The notes under the pieces: generated by a model
What the model was told of the DNA's origin: nothing
The model's input: the letters and a program-made list of their open reading frames with translations, nothing else
Database searches by the model: none
NCBI GenBank assembly: GCA_041650475.1
Contig: JBAZLD010000006.1
Span: forward strand, 1 to 64,000
Length of the DNA: 64,000 nucleotides
Direction of reading: 5' to 3'
DNA from: JAIPGX01 sp041650475
Lineage (GTDB): Bacteria; Babelota; Babeliae; Babelales; UASB340
Made by a program: the position numbers and the translations under genes
Part shown: positions 1 through 8,694 of the stretch, piece by piece
Numbering within the stretch: position 1 is the first letter of the stretch
How the letters are laid out: every line of letters begins with the position of its first letter

Positions 1-1
1 A

Positions 2-154
2 TTAATAGATTATGATCCCATTTTAAATAATGGTAATTGGCAATATATGGCACAAGTAGGAGCAGATACTGCTGGTTATTTAAGAATTTTAAATCCTAAA
101 TTACAACAAAAAAAATTTGACCCCAAATTTAATTTCATAAATAAATTTAATTAA
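2..154 (+). CDS. phr: deoxyribodipyrimidine photolyase, C-terminal end (partial)
   Basis: Only the last 50 codons are in the window; the gene enters from the left edge and stops at TAA 152-154. The translation contains DYDPILNNGNWQY, then AQVGADTAGYLRILNP, then KKFDP. These match the flavin-binding C-terminal helices of the cryptochrome/photolyase family (NNGNWQW, RIFNP, KFDP). A photolyase splits UV-induced pyrimidine dimers using FADH and light. The N-terminal antenna domain is outside the window, so class and cofactor cannot be judged. The family call is fairly safe because these motifs are distinctive. Confidence 0.85.
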   Translation, partial: LIDYDPILNNGNWQYMAQVGADTAGYLRILNPKLQQKKFDPKFNFINKFN

Positions 155-164
155 ATTTATTTAT
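137..164. repeat. perfect A+T palindrome over the photolyase stop codon
   Basis: Two 14-base arms meet exactly between 150 and 151 and are perfectly complementary; the phr stop codon lies inside. The right side continues into a T-rich run. It could act as a weak transcription end for phr, but with no G+C in the stem this is uncertain. Confidence 0.35.
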
Positions 165-244
165 TTATTGAAAATAAAATAACAATTAAGCTATTTTTTA
201 AGCGTGTATATTAAAAAAATAAAAATAAAAAAATAATTAAGATT

Positions 245-2083
245 ATGATATTTAATTTTTTTAAAAATTTTTCAATAGAAAATATAAATAAAAATTTAAA
301 TTTGTTACCAATAGACTTTAAAAATCACTGGTTTAAAGTTTTTATAAAATTAAAAAAATTATTATTAATAGGCATATTTGGTGAGATTATAAATTCAACA
401 TTCAACACTTTGGGCATACTTTTTATTGGTTGGGCTTTATCTTCAAAAAAATTAATTTATCTTTTATTTATTTTTATTTTGTGGGCGATAATTTATATAT
501 TCAGTCTTTTTACACGAACAAAAATAGTTATTTCTCAGATTCAATTTATTCATAGCGTCAATTTTAGAGCACATCAAGCACTCTTACAGGTGGATCCGAT
601 ATTTCACACAAAAAAATCCACTGGAACAATTTTAAGTAAAATCAAAAGAGGATCAAAAGCTTTTGAAGATTTAATGGATAGTTTTTTTTATGATATTTTA
701 CCATTAATAATTAGTCTTATAACCATTATTATATCTCTAAGCTTGTACAATATAACAATGGGCAGTATCACAACTTTATTGTTAATTTCTATAATTACAT
801 TAAATTTAATTTTTTCAAAAAAGATAGTAGCACCTCTAGAAAAAAAATTTATAAAAACAGAAGATAAATTAAGAGCTGTTAGTCTTGAAGCAATAAATCA
901 AATAAACTTAATAAGAACAAGCTTTGCAACTGCAAATATAGATAATATTTTAAAAATTAATAACATAAATACAATGCGAATCGAAAATAAATCATATTTC
1001 TTTTATTTTTTTATTTATACTTTAGTAAAATTTCTATATTTAATAAGCTTAGGCTTTTTATCTTTTTATGTTTTCTTTTTAATTAAAAATAATACTCTAT
1101 CAACTGCTATAGGAATATCTTTAGTCGTAATGTACATGAAAAGTGCATACGAAGTCACAAAAATAGAAAGACCTGTAAGACACATTACACAATCTTTAAC
1201 CAGAATAAATGATTTATTTTTATACATAAAAAATTTTGGAGAACAAACTTATCCAGTCTTACCGGAAAAAGAAATTGATGTTAGCGAAAAAATTGAAATA
1301 AACACAATATCAATAACAATGGAAAATATCTTATTCACTTATGGCAAAACAGCAAAAATATTTGACGAACACAATCTTAATTTAACAATACAAAAGGCAC
1401 AAGAAAATAAATTATATGGAATTATAGGGCCTTCTGGAATAGGAAAAAGCACAATACTTTCAATGTTGGGAGGACAATTAAAACCAGAATTTGGCTCTGT
1501 TAAAATAAATGATATAGACATTTATCAAGTTGATGATTCCATTCGTCAAAAATTAATAGCCCTACAAGGTCAAGTTGCAAGTCAAATGTTCGGAACGTTA
1601 AGATATAACTTATTATTTGGATTGCCTCAAAAAGAAAATATTTTTGTTTATAGTGACGACATACTGATTGAAATATTAGAAAAAATTGGAATATGGTATC
1701 TTTTTAAAAATAAAGAAAAATTGGACACATTCATTGGCGAAGGTGGATTAAATTTATCTGGAGGACAAAGACAGCGCCTTAATTTTGCAAATCTTTATTT
1801 AAGAGCCAATTATTTTAACCCCTTAGTTGTTCTTATAGATGAACCTACAAGTAGTCTTGATACTTTGAGTGAAAGAACTATAACAGATTTAATTCTTTCA
1901 ATAGCAAAAAAATCATTAACCATAGTTATAGCACATCGCATTGTAACTATAAAAGATGCTGTTGGGATTTTAGATTTCTCTCTTTTGGCAAAAGAAAAAG
2001 AAATCAAATTTTATTCTCATGAAGAATTAATAACAATATCCCAATATTATAAATATCTAATTTCTGGAAACAGACCGCTCTGA
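245..2083 (+). CDS. ABC transporter, fused permease and ATPase (half-exporter)
   Basis: A 612-residue half-transporter: an N-terminal membrane domain of about six segments (residues ~35-310) followed by an ATPase domain. The ATPase has Walker A GPSGIGKST (~396-404), signature LSGGQRQR (~503-510), Walker B VVLIDEP (~528-534) with SSLD, and the H-loop in VIAHR. The architecture fits the MsbA/lipid, peptide or drug exporter group and it would act as a dimer in the inner membrane. Substrate is unknown. The start is the first ATG after a gap of about 90 bases from phr, with no clear ribosome-binding site. The last 27 bases overlap the convergent EamA gene. Confidence 0.85.
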   Translation: MIFNFFKNFSIENINKNLNLLPIDFKNHWFKVFIKLKKLLLIGIFGEIINSTFNTLGILFIGWALSSKKLIYLLFIFILWAIIYIFSLFTRTKIVISQIQFIHSVNFRAHQALLQVDPIFHTKKSTGTILSKIKRGSKAFEDLMDSFFYDILPLIISLITIIISLSLYNITMGSITTLLLISIITLNLIFSKKIVAPLEKKFIKTEDKLRAVSLEAINQINLIRTSFATANIDNILKINNINTMRIENKSYFFYFFIYTLVKFLYLISLGFLSFYVFFLIKNNTLSTAIGISLVVMYMKSAYEVTKIERPVRHITQSLTRINDLFLYIKNFGEQTYPVLPEKEIDVSEKIEINTISITMENILFTYGKTAKIFDEHNLNLTIQKAQENKLYGIIGPSGIGKSTILSMLGGQLKPEFGSVKINDIDIYQVDDSIRQKLIALQGQVASQMFGTLRYNLLFGLPQKENIFVYSDDILIEILEKIGIWYLFKNKEKLDTFIGEGGLNLSGGQRQRLNFANLYLRANYFNPLVVLIDEPTSSLDTLSERTITDLILSIAKKSLTIVIAHRIVTIKDAVGILDFSLLAKEKEIKFYSHEELITISQYYKYLISGNRPL

Positions 2084-2950
2084 CCTATAAAAAACAAAAA
2101 GAGCAATTATTATAATAAATAACGAAACAAAATAATGCCAGGTAATATTTTCACCCAAAAAAATCCATCCAAAAAGAGCGCCAAAAATTGGACTTAAAAA
2201 ACCAACAAAAGTAACAAATGTTATTGAATATTTTTTTATAAGCCAACCATACATGTTATAAAAAACTACATTTGAAACAAAAATTAAAATCATAAGCCAA
2301 AAAATAAATGGCCCAAAATCATAAATAGGACAAGGGTAAAAACCATCTAAAAAATATGTAGTTATAAGAGCCAAAATCCCGCCAGTTAACATTGCTATTC
2401 CATTAATTGTTAACAGTGGGTAATTTTTATCCATTAATTTTTTTATATCAAACCAAGCATAACAACCAAATGTAGCAGATAAAAGCAGTGCAATTTCTCT
2501 TAAAGATATGCTAAAAAAACTAAAGCCTTCAGATGCATTTTGTTCTAAAAAAAATATTGGAAATAATCCTATAAAACCAAGAAATATTCCAAATAATTTT
2601 TGTTTTGACAATCTTTCTTTTAATAAAAAATAAGATAAAATTGCTGCAACAAAAGGTGTTATAGAATAAATTAAAGTAACTTTAGATGAAGACATTTTTT
2701 GCAATGCCCAATATTCTAACATGAAAAAGAAATATATGTGAAAAAGAGAGACTTTAAAAAATAATGGCCAATCTTTTTTATTTGGCACAACTCTTTTTTT
2801 ATTGATTATTGTTTGAAATAATAAAAGTAAAATGCCTGCCAAGGTCATACGAAAGCCAATTATAAAAAATGGCTTTGCATAAAAAAGAACCGTTTTTGCT
2901 AAAGTAAAGGTACTAGCAAGTATGGCATACAAAATTATTATTAAAATCAC
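2057..2950 (-). CDS. EamA/DMT-family transporter
   Basis: A 297-residue, very hydrophobic protein of about ten membrane segments in two similar halves (residues ~1-135 and ~150-290), as in the drug/metabolite transporter superfamily (EamA repeats). It retains family-like phrases such as LLLKERLS and FGWIFLGENIT near the ends of the halves. The start is GTG at 2950, supported by an AAAGGGAG ribosome-binding site just upstream; no ATG gives a full first helix. The substrate cannot be told from sequence; family members export amino acids, nucleosides or other small metabolites. Its 3' end overlaps the convergent ABC exporter by 27 bases. Confidence 0.85.
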   Translation of the reverse strand: MILIIILYAILASTFTLAKTVLFYAKPFFIIGFRMTLAGILLLLFQTIINKKRVVPNKKDWPLFFKVSLFHIYFFFMLEYWALQKMSSSKVTLIYSITPFVAAILSYFLLKERLSKQKLFGIFLGFIGLFPIFFLEQNASEGFSFFSISLREIALLLSATFGCYAWFDIKKLMDKNYPLLTINGIAMLTGGILALITTYFLDGFYPCPIYDFGPFIFWLMILIFVSNVVFYNMYGWLIKKYSITFVTFVGFLSPIFGALFGWIFLGENITWHYFVSLFIIIIALFVFYRSERSVSRN

Positions 2951-3030
2951 AGTTTCTCCCTTTAATTATTTAATAATCGCTTAATTAACTGATTAACTTT
3001 TATAAATTTAATTTTTATAAAAATTTTATT

Positions 3031-4596
3031 TTATTCGATTTTATCTAAATTTTTAGAATATTCTATTTTTATATCTGTCATCTTAACTACTGCAAAACTG
3101 CCGCTCTTCGTCTCGATAGCTAAATATCCTGAATCTTTTGCTAAAGATAATGCATATTTAACATCTTGCAAAGTATTAATAGAAACTCCATTCAATTTTT
3201 CTAAAATATCTGCTAGTTCAAAAGAACGTAATTTTTCTATTGCTGATCCAGAATTTAAATGAGCTATAACAACTTTAGATTTATTTAAATTTTTTGCGTT
3301 GCTGTATTTTAAAATATCATATAACATAAAAATATTATATTTTTTAACTAGTACTTTTATAACGGATTTTAATAGCATTAAATAATTCAATCTTAATTCC
3401 ATCAATACCATTCCACCAACATTAATATAATCAGGTTCTTTAAATTGTGGATATTCTTTGTCAATTACAAATCTATCTTCTTCTTTAATTTCAATATCTC
3501 TCTCTAAACGCTTTCCATTGCGATAAATAACTAAACAAAAACCAATATTAAAACTATTCAAAAGTTCATATAAGCTAATTTTATCTTCACACCAATCAAC
3601 ATTAACGTAACCATATTTATCTATTCTTGTATTATTTACTTGATATAAAACATCTCCCTGACAAATCCCACTTTTTTCAAAAACCGAATTTTTTAAAACT
3701 TTTTCTACGTATACTCCTCCATCATCAGGATTTCCAAGATAATTTAAAGTATCTTTTGTCGTGTTACAAAAAGAACATCCCCAAAATGGATCTCTTAAAA
3801 CTTTGTTTTTAAATTCATTATTTATAAAACCATAAATTATGTTTTTAACCAAATTTATTGGGATAAAATAGCCAATATTCTGAGCATTAGGAATATTGCT
3901 TTGTATGATACCAACGACATTTCCATTACAGTCAACAACTGGCCCTCCAGAATTTCCTGAATTTACAGGCAAAGTTGTCTGAATATAATAGTGATTTTCA
4001 ATAGACTGATGTCCTGATACTTCTCCAGGAGAAATTTTAAAATTTTCTTGTCCCAACGGAAAACCCATTCCAGCAACTGATGTTCCACTTGCACACTTGA
4101 TAGATTCACCTAAATTCAAATATGGTAATTCTTCAGATCCAAATGCATCCTTAAAATAAGATTTCAGATTTTTTAAAGATTCTTCTGTTAATCTTAATAT
4201 GGCAATATCTTTATCTGCATGACACCCTACAATTTCAACTTCAAATCTTTCTTTGCCAACACAAGGCAATTGAACATTAAGAATGCACTTTTCTCCGCTG
4301 CCGATAACGTGAAAATTTGTAATTATATAAAATTGATCATTAAATTTAATTAAAAAACCAGACCCAAAAAGGCGACTTTCGTATTTACATTCCGCAGCAG
4401 GATTTGACCAATTAAAAAAAGCTACATCTGCAAAAATTTGAACAACAGCATTTTTATATTTTTTTTGTATAGCACTCCAATCACAAGTAGTATCGCTATT
4501 TATATTTTCTAAGCCATTAATATTAGCATTAATATGTTTACAAAAATTAAAAGCAAAAAATATAAAAATTAATATTTTTTTATTAAATTTAAACAT
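3031..4596 (-). CDS. HtrA/DegP-like periplasmic serine protease with two PDZ domains
   Basis: A 521-residue protein with a signal peptide (residues 1-~25) and a trypsin-like domain whose catalytic triad is visible: H96 in ITNFHVIG, D130 in DKDIAIL, and S216 in VNSGNSGGPV. A first PDZ domain follows (~285-375; GVYVEKVLKNSVFEKSG, QGDVLYQVN) and a weaker second PDZ lies near ~430-510. HtrA proteins degrade or refold damaged envelope proteins as oligomers. Extra cysteines in the mature part (for example C70, C104, C112, C125) could form disulphides. Directly upstream on the same strand, 37 bases away, is an FtsH-like ATPase with its own membrane anchor, so the two may be co-transcribed. Family call is firm; paralogue identity (DegP, DegQ or DegS) is not. 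Confidence 0.88.
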   Translation of the reverse strand: MFKFNKKILIFIFFAFNFCKHINANINGLENINSDTTCDWSAIQKKYKNAVVQIFADVAFFNWSNPAAECKYESRLFGSGFLIKFNDQFYIITNFHVIGSGEKCILNVQLPCVGKERFEVEIVGCHADKDIAILRLTEESLKNLKSYFKDAFGSEELPYLNLGESIKCASGTSVAGMGFPLGQENFKISPGEVSGHQSIENHYYIQTTLPVNSGNSGGPVVDCNGNVVGIIQSNIPNAQNIGYFIPINLVKNIIYGFINNEFKNKVLRDPFWGCSFCNTTKDTLNYLGNPDDGGVYVEKVLKNSVFEKSGICQGDVLYQVNNTRIDKYGYVNVDWCEDKISLYELLNSFNIGFCLVIYRNGKRLERDIEIKEEDRFVIDKEYPQFKEPDYINVGGMVLMELRLNYLMLLKSVIKVLVKKYNIFMLYDILKYSNAKNLNKSKVVIAHLNSGSAIEKLRSFELADILEKLNGVSINTLQDVKYALSLAKDSGYLAIETKSGSFAVVKMTDIKIEYSKNLDKIE

Positions 4597-4633
4597 TTAA
4601 ATTCTTTCTATTATTTTTATTTTAATTTTTTTA

Positions 4634-5707
4634 TTAATTAAATAAATCACGAAATTTAGCTTTATTGTCATCTTTTTTCTTCTTTTCTTTATTTAAAGCT
4701 TCTTCAAAGTGCTCCTTTTTTACCATATTTGCATTAGCCCTTACAGCCAACATTGCAGCTTCATTAACAATATTATTTAAATCTGCACCACTAAAATTTT
4801 CTGTATTTTTTGCTAAATAATTTGGTATTGTATCATCATTCTCTAATCTTGGTAATTTATTTAAATAATAATCTAAAATTTCTTTTCTACTTTTTTCATC
4901 AGGATTTGGAACTTTGATTATTCTATCAAAACGCCCAGGCCTTTTTAGTGCTTGATCTAATGCATCTGCATTATTAGTGGCTGCCATAACAATAACATTT
5001 TCTTGTGAACCAAAACCATCCATCTCAACTAAAATTTGATTTAATGTTTGCCTATATTCTTCATTCCCGCCAGCACCACGACTGACAGCTCCGATGGCAT
5101 CAATTTCATCTATAAAAATTATTGCTGGCTTATTTTTTCTAGCTTGAGCAAAAACTTCTCTTACTCTTTTTGCACCAACCCCTACAAACATTTCAACAAA
5201 AGAAGAAGCCGAAACATAAATAAACTGACATCCCATTTCATTTGCAACTGCTTTTGCTATTCGAGTTTTGCCATTTCCTGGAGGCCCTTCCATCAAAACG
5301 CCTCTAGGAATTTGGGCTCCTAATTTTTTATATTTTTCTGGATTTTTCAAAAAATCTATTACTTCTTTAACTTCTCTGACAGCATAATCTTGACCAACCA
5401 CGTCTTTGAGTAAAATTTTATTATCTTTATTATTATTAGATCCATTTTTATCGGATTTATCTTTATCAGAAGTAACTTCAAAATTTTGCTTACCAGTAAC
5501 TCCACCTCCATTTGTAATCTCTGCCAGCAACTCTTTTTTTCTTTCTTTTTCAACTTCTTCTAAAAGAGCAACTCCTCCAAAAATTAATACTCCGGTAGCA
5601 GCAGAAATTAGAACATTAGTTGTATTTATTTTTGCATTTAAATTATTTAAAATAAAACAGAACAATAGAATTACTGTAAATATTTTTCTTTTAAAAAAAT
5701 TTATCAT
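4634..5707 (-). CDS. FtsH-like AAA ATPase lacking the protease domain
   Basis: A 357-residue AAA protein with a hydrophobic N-terminus (~8-25) and possibly a second hydrophobic stretch (~30-48), then a charged linker and one AAA module. Walker A GPPGNGKTR is at 141-149, pore loop MFVGVG at 173-178, Walker B IIFIDEID at 196-203, and the second region of homology ends in RPGRFDR. These are close to FtsH. The chain ends soon after the lid helices (SGADLNNIVNEAAMLA), so the zinc metalloprotease part with HEXXH is entirely missing; FtsH is usually 600 or more residues. It could unfold or extract membrane proteins for a partner, possibly the adjacent HtrA-like protease, but that is inference. A GGGGGA ribosome-binding site precedes the ATG. 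Confidence 0.85.
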   Translation of the reverse strand: MINFFKRKIFTVILLFCFILNNLNAKINTTNVLISAATGVLIFGGVALLEEVEKERKKELLAEITNGGGVTGKQNFEVTSDKDKSDKNGSNNNKDNKILLKDVVGQDYAVREVKEVIDFLKNPEKYKKLGAQIPRGVLMEGPPGNGKTRIAKAVANEMGCQFIYVSASSFVEMFVGVGAKRVREVFAQARKNKPAIIFIDEIDAIGAVSRGAGGNEEYRQTLNQILVEMDGFGSQENVIVMAATNNADALDQALKRPGRFDRIIKVPNPDEKSRKEILDYYLNKLPRLENDDTIPNYLAKNTENFSGADLNNIVNEAAMLAVRANANMVKKEHFEEALNKEKKKKDDNKAKFRDLFN

Positions 5708-5894
5708 AATTTTTGTCCCCCAAATTTTATTATTAATTTACTTGTAAAGTAGTATTTTAGAATATTTAACACAAATAATCAAATTTATATAAAATACAAA
5801 AACCACATATTAACAAAAGCCATTTAAATTCAAATTCTATTTGTATTTTATTTTTTAATATTAGAAAACTTTAAAATAAAAATAAATTTAAAAT

Positions 5895-6848
5895 TTATAA
5901 AACACTAAATTTATTATTTAAAATTATTTTTTTTATTTTTTCGTAATTTTTATCAAGACATAAAATTTTAACATTTGGTCCGGCATCGATTGTAAAATAA
6001 CAATCGGTGCCATTCGCTTTTAAATCTTCAACAATTTTTATAACATCTTTTGTTTTATTTTGCCAAAAATCTATTTTAGGCTCAGATAATCTAATTGCTT
6101 TATGCATTCCCAAACAATCTTCTTGTGCTAATTGCCCAACAATACTAAAATTTTTATTTTTTATGGCATCTGTAATTTTAGGTATTCTACTCTCAGATTC
6201 AATTAACCAATCATTATAATAAGAACTAGTTTTTACCGTTTGCTGCATTGCAATTCTAGAGCTTATTGTCTTTTCTTGATTATTAACAATAACAGTTAAA
6301 ACTTTAAATTCTGGCCAATAAAATTCGTCAAACAATTGTTCCGCATAACAATCTAAACCATTGTTTTCTTGGCCCTTATGCCACATAACAAAACCATTAT
6401 AAATTGATCTGCAAGCAGATCCTGAACCTTGACGAGCTAAAATAGAAAGTTCTTTCTTTGATAAATTTAAATCACAAAATTTGTTTAAACCCAAAGCTAT
6501 GGCTGCAAAACCACTTGAGCTACTAGCAAGACCTGCAGCAGTAGGAAAATTATTCTGTGTAGTTATTTTAAATTTCTTTTTTATTTTATAAATTTTCCTA
6601 AATTTATCTAAAAAATTTATAATTTTTTTACTCTCTTCTTCAGATAAAATTTTGTTATCAAGAATAATTTGATCAAAATTATTTTCTTGTATACAAGTTG
6701 TAGTAACTAAATTCGACATACTTATTGATATACTACTTTTAGTTGGTAAAAAAAGATTTTCATCTCTTTTTCCCCAATATTTTATTAAGGCTATGTTTGC
6801 ACAAGCTTGAAGGGTTATTTCTTCATTTAATTTTTTAAATTTTTTCAT
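5895..6848 (-). CDS. mvaD: diphosphomevalonate decarboxylase
   Basis: A 317-residue GHMP-superfamily enzyme that converts mevalonate 5-diphosphate to isopentenyl diphosphate. Diagnostic motifs are ANIALIKYWGKRDE (17-30), the ATP loop FPTAAGLASSSSGFAA (101-116), SGSACRSIYNGFV, and the catalytic Asp D288 in TIDAGPNVKIL. The start ATG overlaps the stop of the upstream PIN-toxin gene as ATGA (6845-6848), so it is probably translated by coupling. The first ten residues (MKKFKKLNEE) do not look like the usual N-terminus. A second copy of the original 5' end survives at 7545-7613, upstream of the toxin-antitoxin pair. No other mevalonate-pathway gene is in the window. Confidence 0.93.
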   Translation of the reverse strand: MKKFKKLNEEITLQACANIALIKYWGKRDENLFLPTKSSISISMSNLVTTTCIQENNFDQIILDNKILSEEESKKIINFLDKFRKIYKIKKKFKITTQNNFPTAAGLASSSSGFAAIALGLNKFCDLNLSKKELSILARQGSGSACRSIYNGFVMWHKGQENNGLDCYAEQLFDEFYWPEFKVLTVIVNNQEKTISSRIAMQQTVKTSSYYNDWLIESESRIPKITDAIKNKNFSIVGQLAQEDCLGMHKAIRLSEPKIDFWQNKTKDVIKIVEDLKANGTDCYFTIDAGPNVKILCLDKNYEKIKKIILNNKFSVL

Positions 6849-7261
6849 TTGAATGGATTAAAAATATGTAATGTCTTTTCTATTATGCATTCATGATGCA
6901 TATCTTCAGAAAAAATAATCTTACAATCATTTTCTAGTGCAGCAGCCAACATTAAACTATCAAAATATGAAAATTTGTATTTTTGAGATATATGAAGAGC
7001 ATAAATAATAGTTGTAATTTCAATATTATAAACAAAACACCACTTAGAAAGCTCTTTTATTATAGAAACTATTTCAATCGAAGTAAGATTAAATTTTTTT
7101 ATTAAAACATTGGATAATTCATTTAATACTTGCGTACTTATAATTAAATCCGAATCAATTAAAATTTTTTCCAAATTCAATAATTTATTTTTCTCTGTTT
7201 TAGTATAAAAATATATAAGAATATTTGTATCAACAAAAATTTTATCTCTTGTTGGCTTCAT
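6845..7261 (-). CDS. PIN-domain ribonuclease toxin (VapC-like)
   Basis: A 138-residue PIN-domain protein. The four acidic residues that bind metal in this family are visible: D11 in FVDTNIL, E48 in VLNELSN, D101 in SYFDSLMLAA, and D120 in FSEDMHH. VapC toxins cut specific RNAs, often tRNA or rRNA, until bound by their antitoxin. I chose the ATG at 7261 rather than a TTG nine bases upstream. The gene overlaps the end of the upstream antitoxin by 20 bases and its stop overlaps the start of mvaD, so the three genes form one translationally coupled unit. The RNA target is unknown. Confidence 0.87.
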   Translation of the reverse strand: MKPTRDKIFVDTNILIYFYTKTEKNKLLNLEKILIDSDLIISTQVLNELSNVLIKKFNLTSIEIVSIIKELSKWCFVYNIEITTIIYALHISQKYKFSYFDSLMLAAALENDCKIIFSEDMHHECIIEKTLHIFNPFK

Positions 7262-7463
7262 TTCTATCAAATTTAAAACCTTTAGTATCTAATTTAACAG
7301 CCTTAAATCTCTCTTTAAATGGTACTTTTTTTTTAAGTTTATCTTTTTCTTCAACAAGAATTATTACTCTTAAAGACCCATTTTTTAAATTTGATAAAAA
7401 TTTTTTTGGAACTTTTATTGTCCCATTAGTTTCAATATTTCCAGAAAATTCAATCGCCTTCAA
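7242..7463 (-). CDS. antitoxin partner of the PIN toxin
   Basis: A small protein of about 73 residues immediately upstream of and overlapping the PIN toxin, the standard antitoxin position. The N-terminal part (KAIEFSGNIETNGTIKVPKKF, then LRVIILVEE) looks like a short beta-rich DNA-binding antitoxin fold of the AbrB/DUF2281 kind. The C-terminus ends in a charged, Phe-containing tail (KGFKFDRNEANKR) like the segments that wrap toxins. The best start is TTG at 7463 because an AAAGAAAGGA ribosome-binding site lies seven bases upstream; a TTG nine codons earlier (7490) is possible. It probably neutralises the toxin and represses the shared promoter. The exact family is not certain. Confidence 0.72.
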   Translation of the reverse strand: MKAIEFSGNIETNGTIKVPKKFLSNLKNGSLRVIILVEEKDKLKKKVPFKERFKAVKLDTKGFKFDRNEANKR

Positions 7464-7544
7464 AATAAAATCCTTTCTTTTTATATTCAATATAATATAA
7501 AATTATGTTAATAGATTTAAAAAAAATAATCAAAAAGAACAGAA

Positions 7545-7613
7545 TTAAAACCTTTTTCCCCAATACTTTATTAAGGCTATATTTGCACAAACTTGAATGG
7601 TTATTGTTTTCAT
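7545..7613 (-). pseudogene. 22-codon relic of the mvaD 5' end
   Basis: Reading leftward from the ATG at 7611-7613 gives MKTITIQVCANIALIKYWGK, then RF and a stop at 7545-7547. This matches the start of the intact mvaD (ITLQACANIALIKYWGKRDE). At DNA level 7552-7605 and 6766-6819 align over 54 bases with four differences. The relic N-terminus is the more typical one for this enzyme, so it is probably the original start region, cut off when the toxin-antitoxin pair arrived. The shift between the two copies is 786 bases. It is too short to encode a working enzyme; a leader-peptide role cannot be excluded. Confidence 0.85.
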
Positions 7614-7715
7614 AAACAATAATTATATATATTTTAATTTCATCTATTTTAATTTAAAAAAGTAAACAGACTTTATAAAATTCGAAATCAAAATACCATT
7701 TAAAAATTAAAGAGC

Positions 7716-7740
7716 CGCTAGTTAATTAACAGCTCCTTTT
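7716..7740. terminator. possible bidirectional terminator hairpin
   Basis: GCT and GTTAA (7717-7725) pair with TTAAC and AGC (7726-7733), leaving one bulged A. Outer GAGC and GCTC bases can extend the stem. T-rich sequence follows on the top strand and A-rich sequence precedes it, so it could end leftward transcription from the gene at 7969-8544. The rest of 7491-7968 holds the mvaD relic and A+T-rich sequence in which I see nothing more. Confidence 0.35.
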
Positions 7741-7968
7741 AGTTCGAACGAAATCGTTTTTTTAATTATATATTAACAGCACACCATACACACAATTACT
7801 TATCAAGTAACAGCAAAAGTAAAATTACTCAAAAGAATTGATATTTAAATTTTTTTGAATTTAATAAAAAATTTTTAAAATCAATTATATCACCTTAATT
7901 GAACAACAACTAATTGTTAAATATTATCTAAGATAATAAACTCACCACTTTTTACTAAATCTTAAATA

Positions 7969-8544
7969 TTAATTTCCAAACAATTCATTTGCACGCTGTT
8001 GCATCAAGTCAGCTTGAATTTGTGCTAGTACAACTCCCTGTTTCAATAAATCTCTTATCTCATTTGGAGTTTTTCCAAAACGCTCAAATGCAACTAAAGC
8101 ATCGATTAAATCTATTAAATTTTTTAATGTTTGACTTATTTCTATATTTGGATATAAAGGAACAGCTACTTCATAAGGATACTCTTCATTCATATGGCTT
8201 TCAGTACGAAATTCTATCCTTGTTGAAGGTATCAAAGAAATGATCTGATTAAGATTTTTTTTCAAAATATCAATTTTTTCGGTATTAATCAAAAATTCAT
8301 TTGGATTGGCGTCCAATTCTTGAAGCAAATGACGAGAATCTTTGAATATATTTTCTCTACGCTGTAATGGATCCGCTATAGCATTAATTAATTGTTGGGT
8401 CTTACTATCACGTAGATTAAATGCTTGCAAAAATTTTGAATGAAAACTTACAAAACCCGCAGATGGATTTTCACCTTGCATTGCTAAACCATTTGAAAAC
8501 ATCACAGCACACATTAATGAAGACAAAATTATAAACTTTTTCAT
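7969..8544 (-). CDS. exported protein of unknown function
   Basis: A 191-residue protein with a clear signal peptide (MKKFIILSSLMCAVMFSNGLA, cleavage probably near residue 21). The mature part is predicted mostly helical and rich in Leu, Asn and Gln, with no motif I recognise. A good ribosome-binding site (AAAGGAAA) precedes the ATG. A perfect 12-base palindrome, ATTTGCGCAAAT, lies at 8585-8596 upstream of the start and could be an operator. The gene stands alone, with about 150 bases before it and over 300 after it. Its role is unknown; periplasmic or secreted location is inferred from the signal peptide. Confidence 0.7.
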   Translation of the reverse strand: MKKFIILSSLMCAVMFSNGLAMQGENPSAGFVSFHSKFLQAFNLRDSKTQQLINAIADPLQRRENIFKDSRHLLQELDANPNEFLINTEKIDILKKNLNQIISLIPSTRIEFRTESHMNEEYPYEVAVPLYPNIEISQTLKNLIDLIDALVAFERFGKTPNEIRDLLKQGVVLAQIQADLMQQRANELFGN

Positions 8545-8694
8545 TGATTTTTTTCCTTTCGAATATCTGCTTTTGTACTCACAAATTTGCGCAAATCATA
8601 AGGATTATGAACTAAAAAAAATAAAAGTAAATAAGCGTAACAAATAATTTATAAATTTTTTAATTTTATTTTAGAAACAGCGATTTTTATTATG

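Noticed and set aside
7737..7760. A GTTCGAAC sequence that could be a tRNA T-loop
   Set aside because: No acceptor, D or anticodon stems can be built around it.
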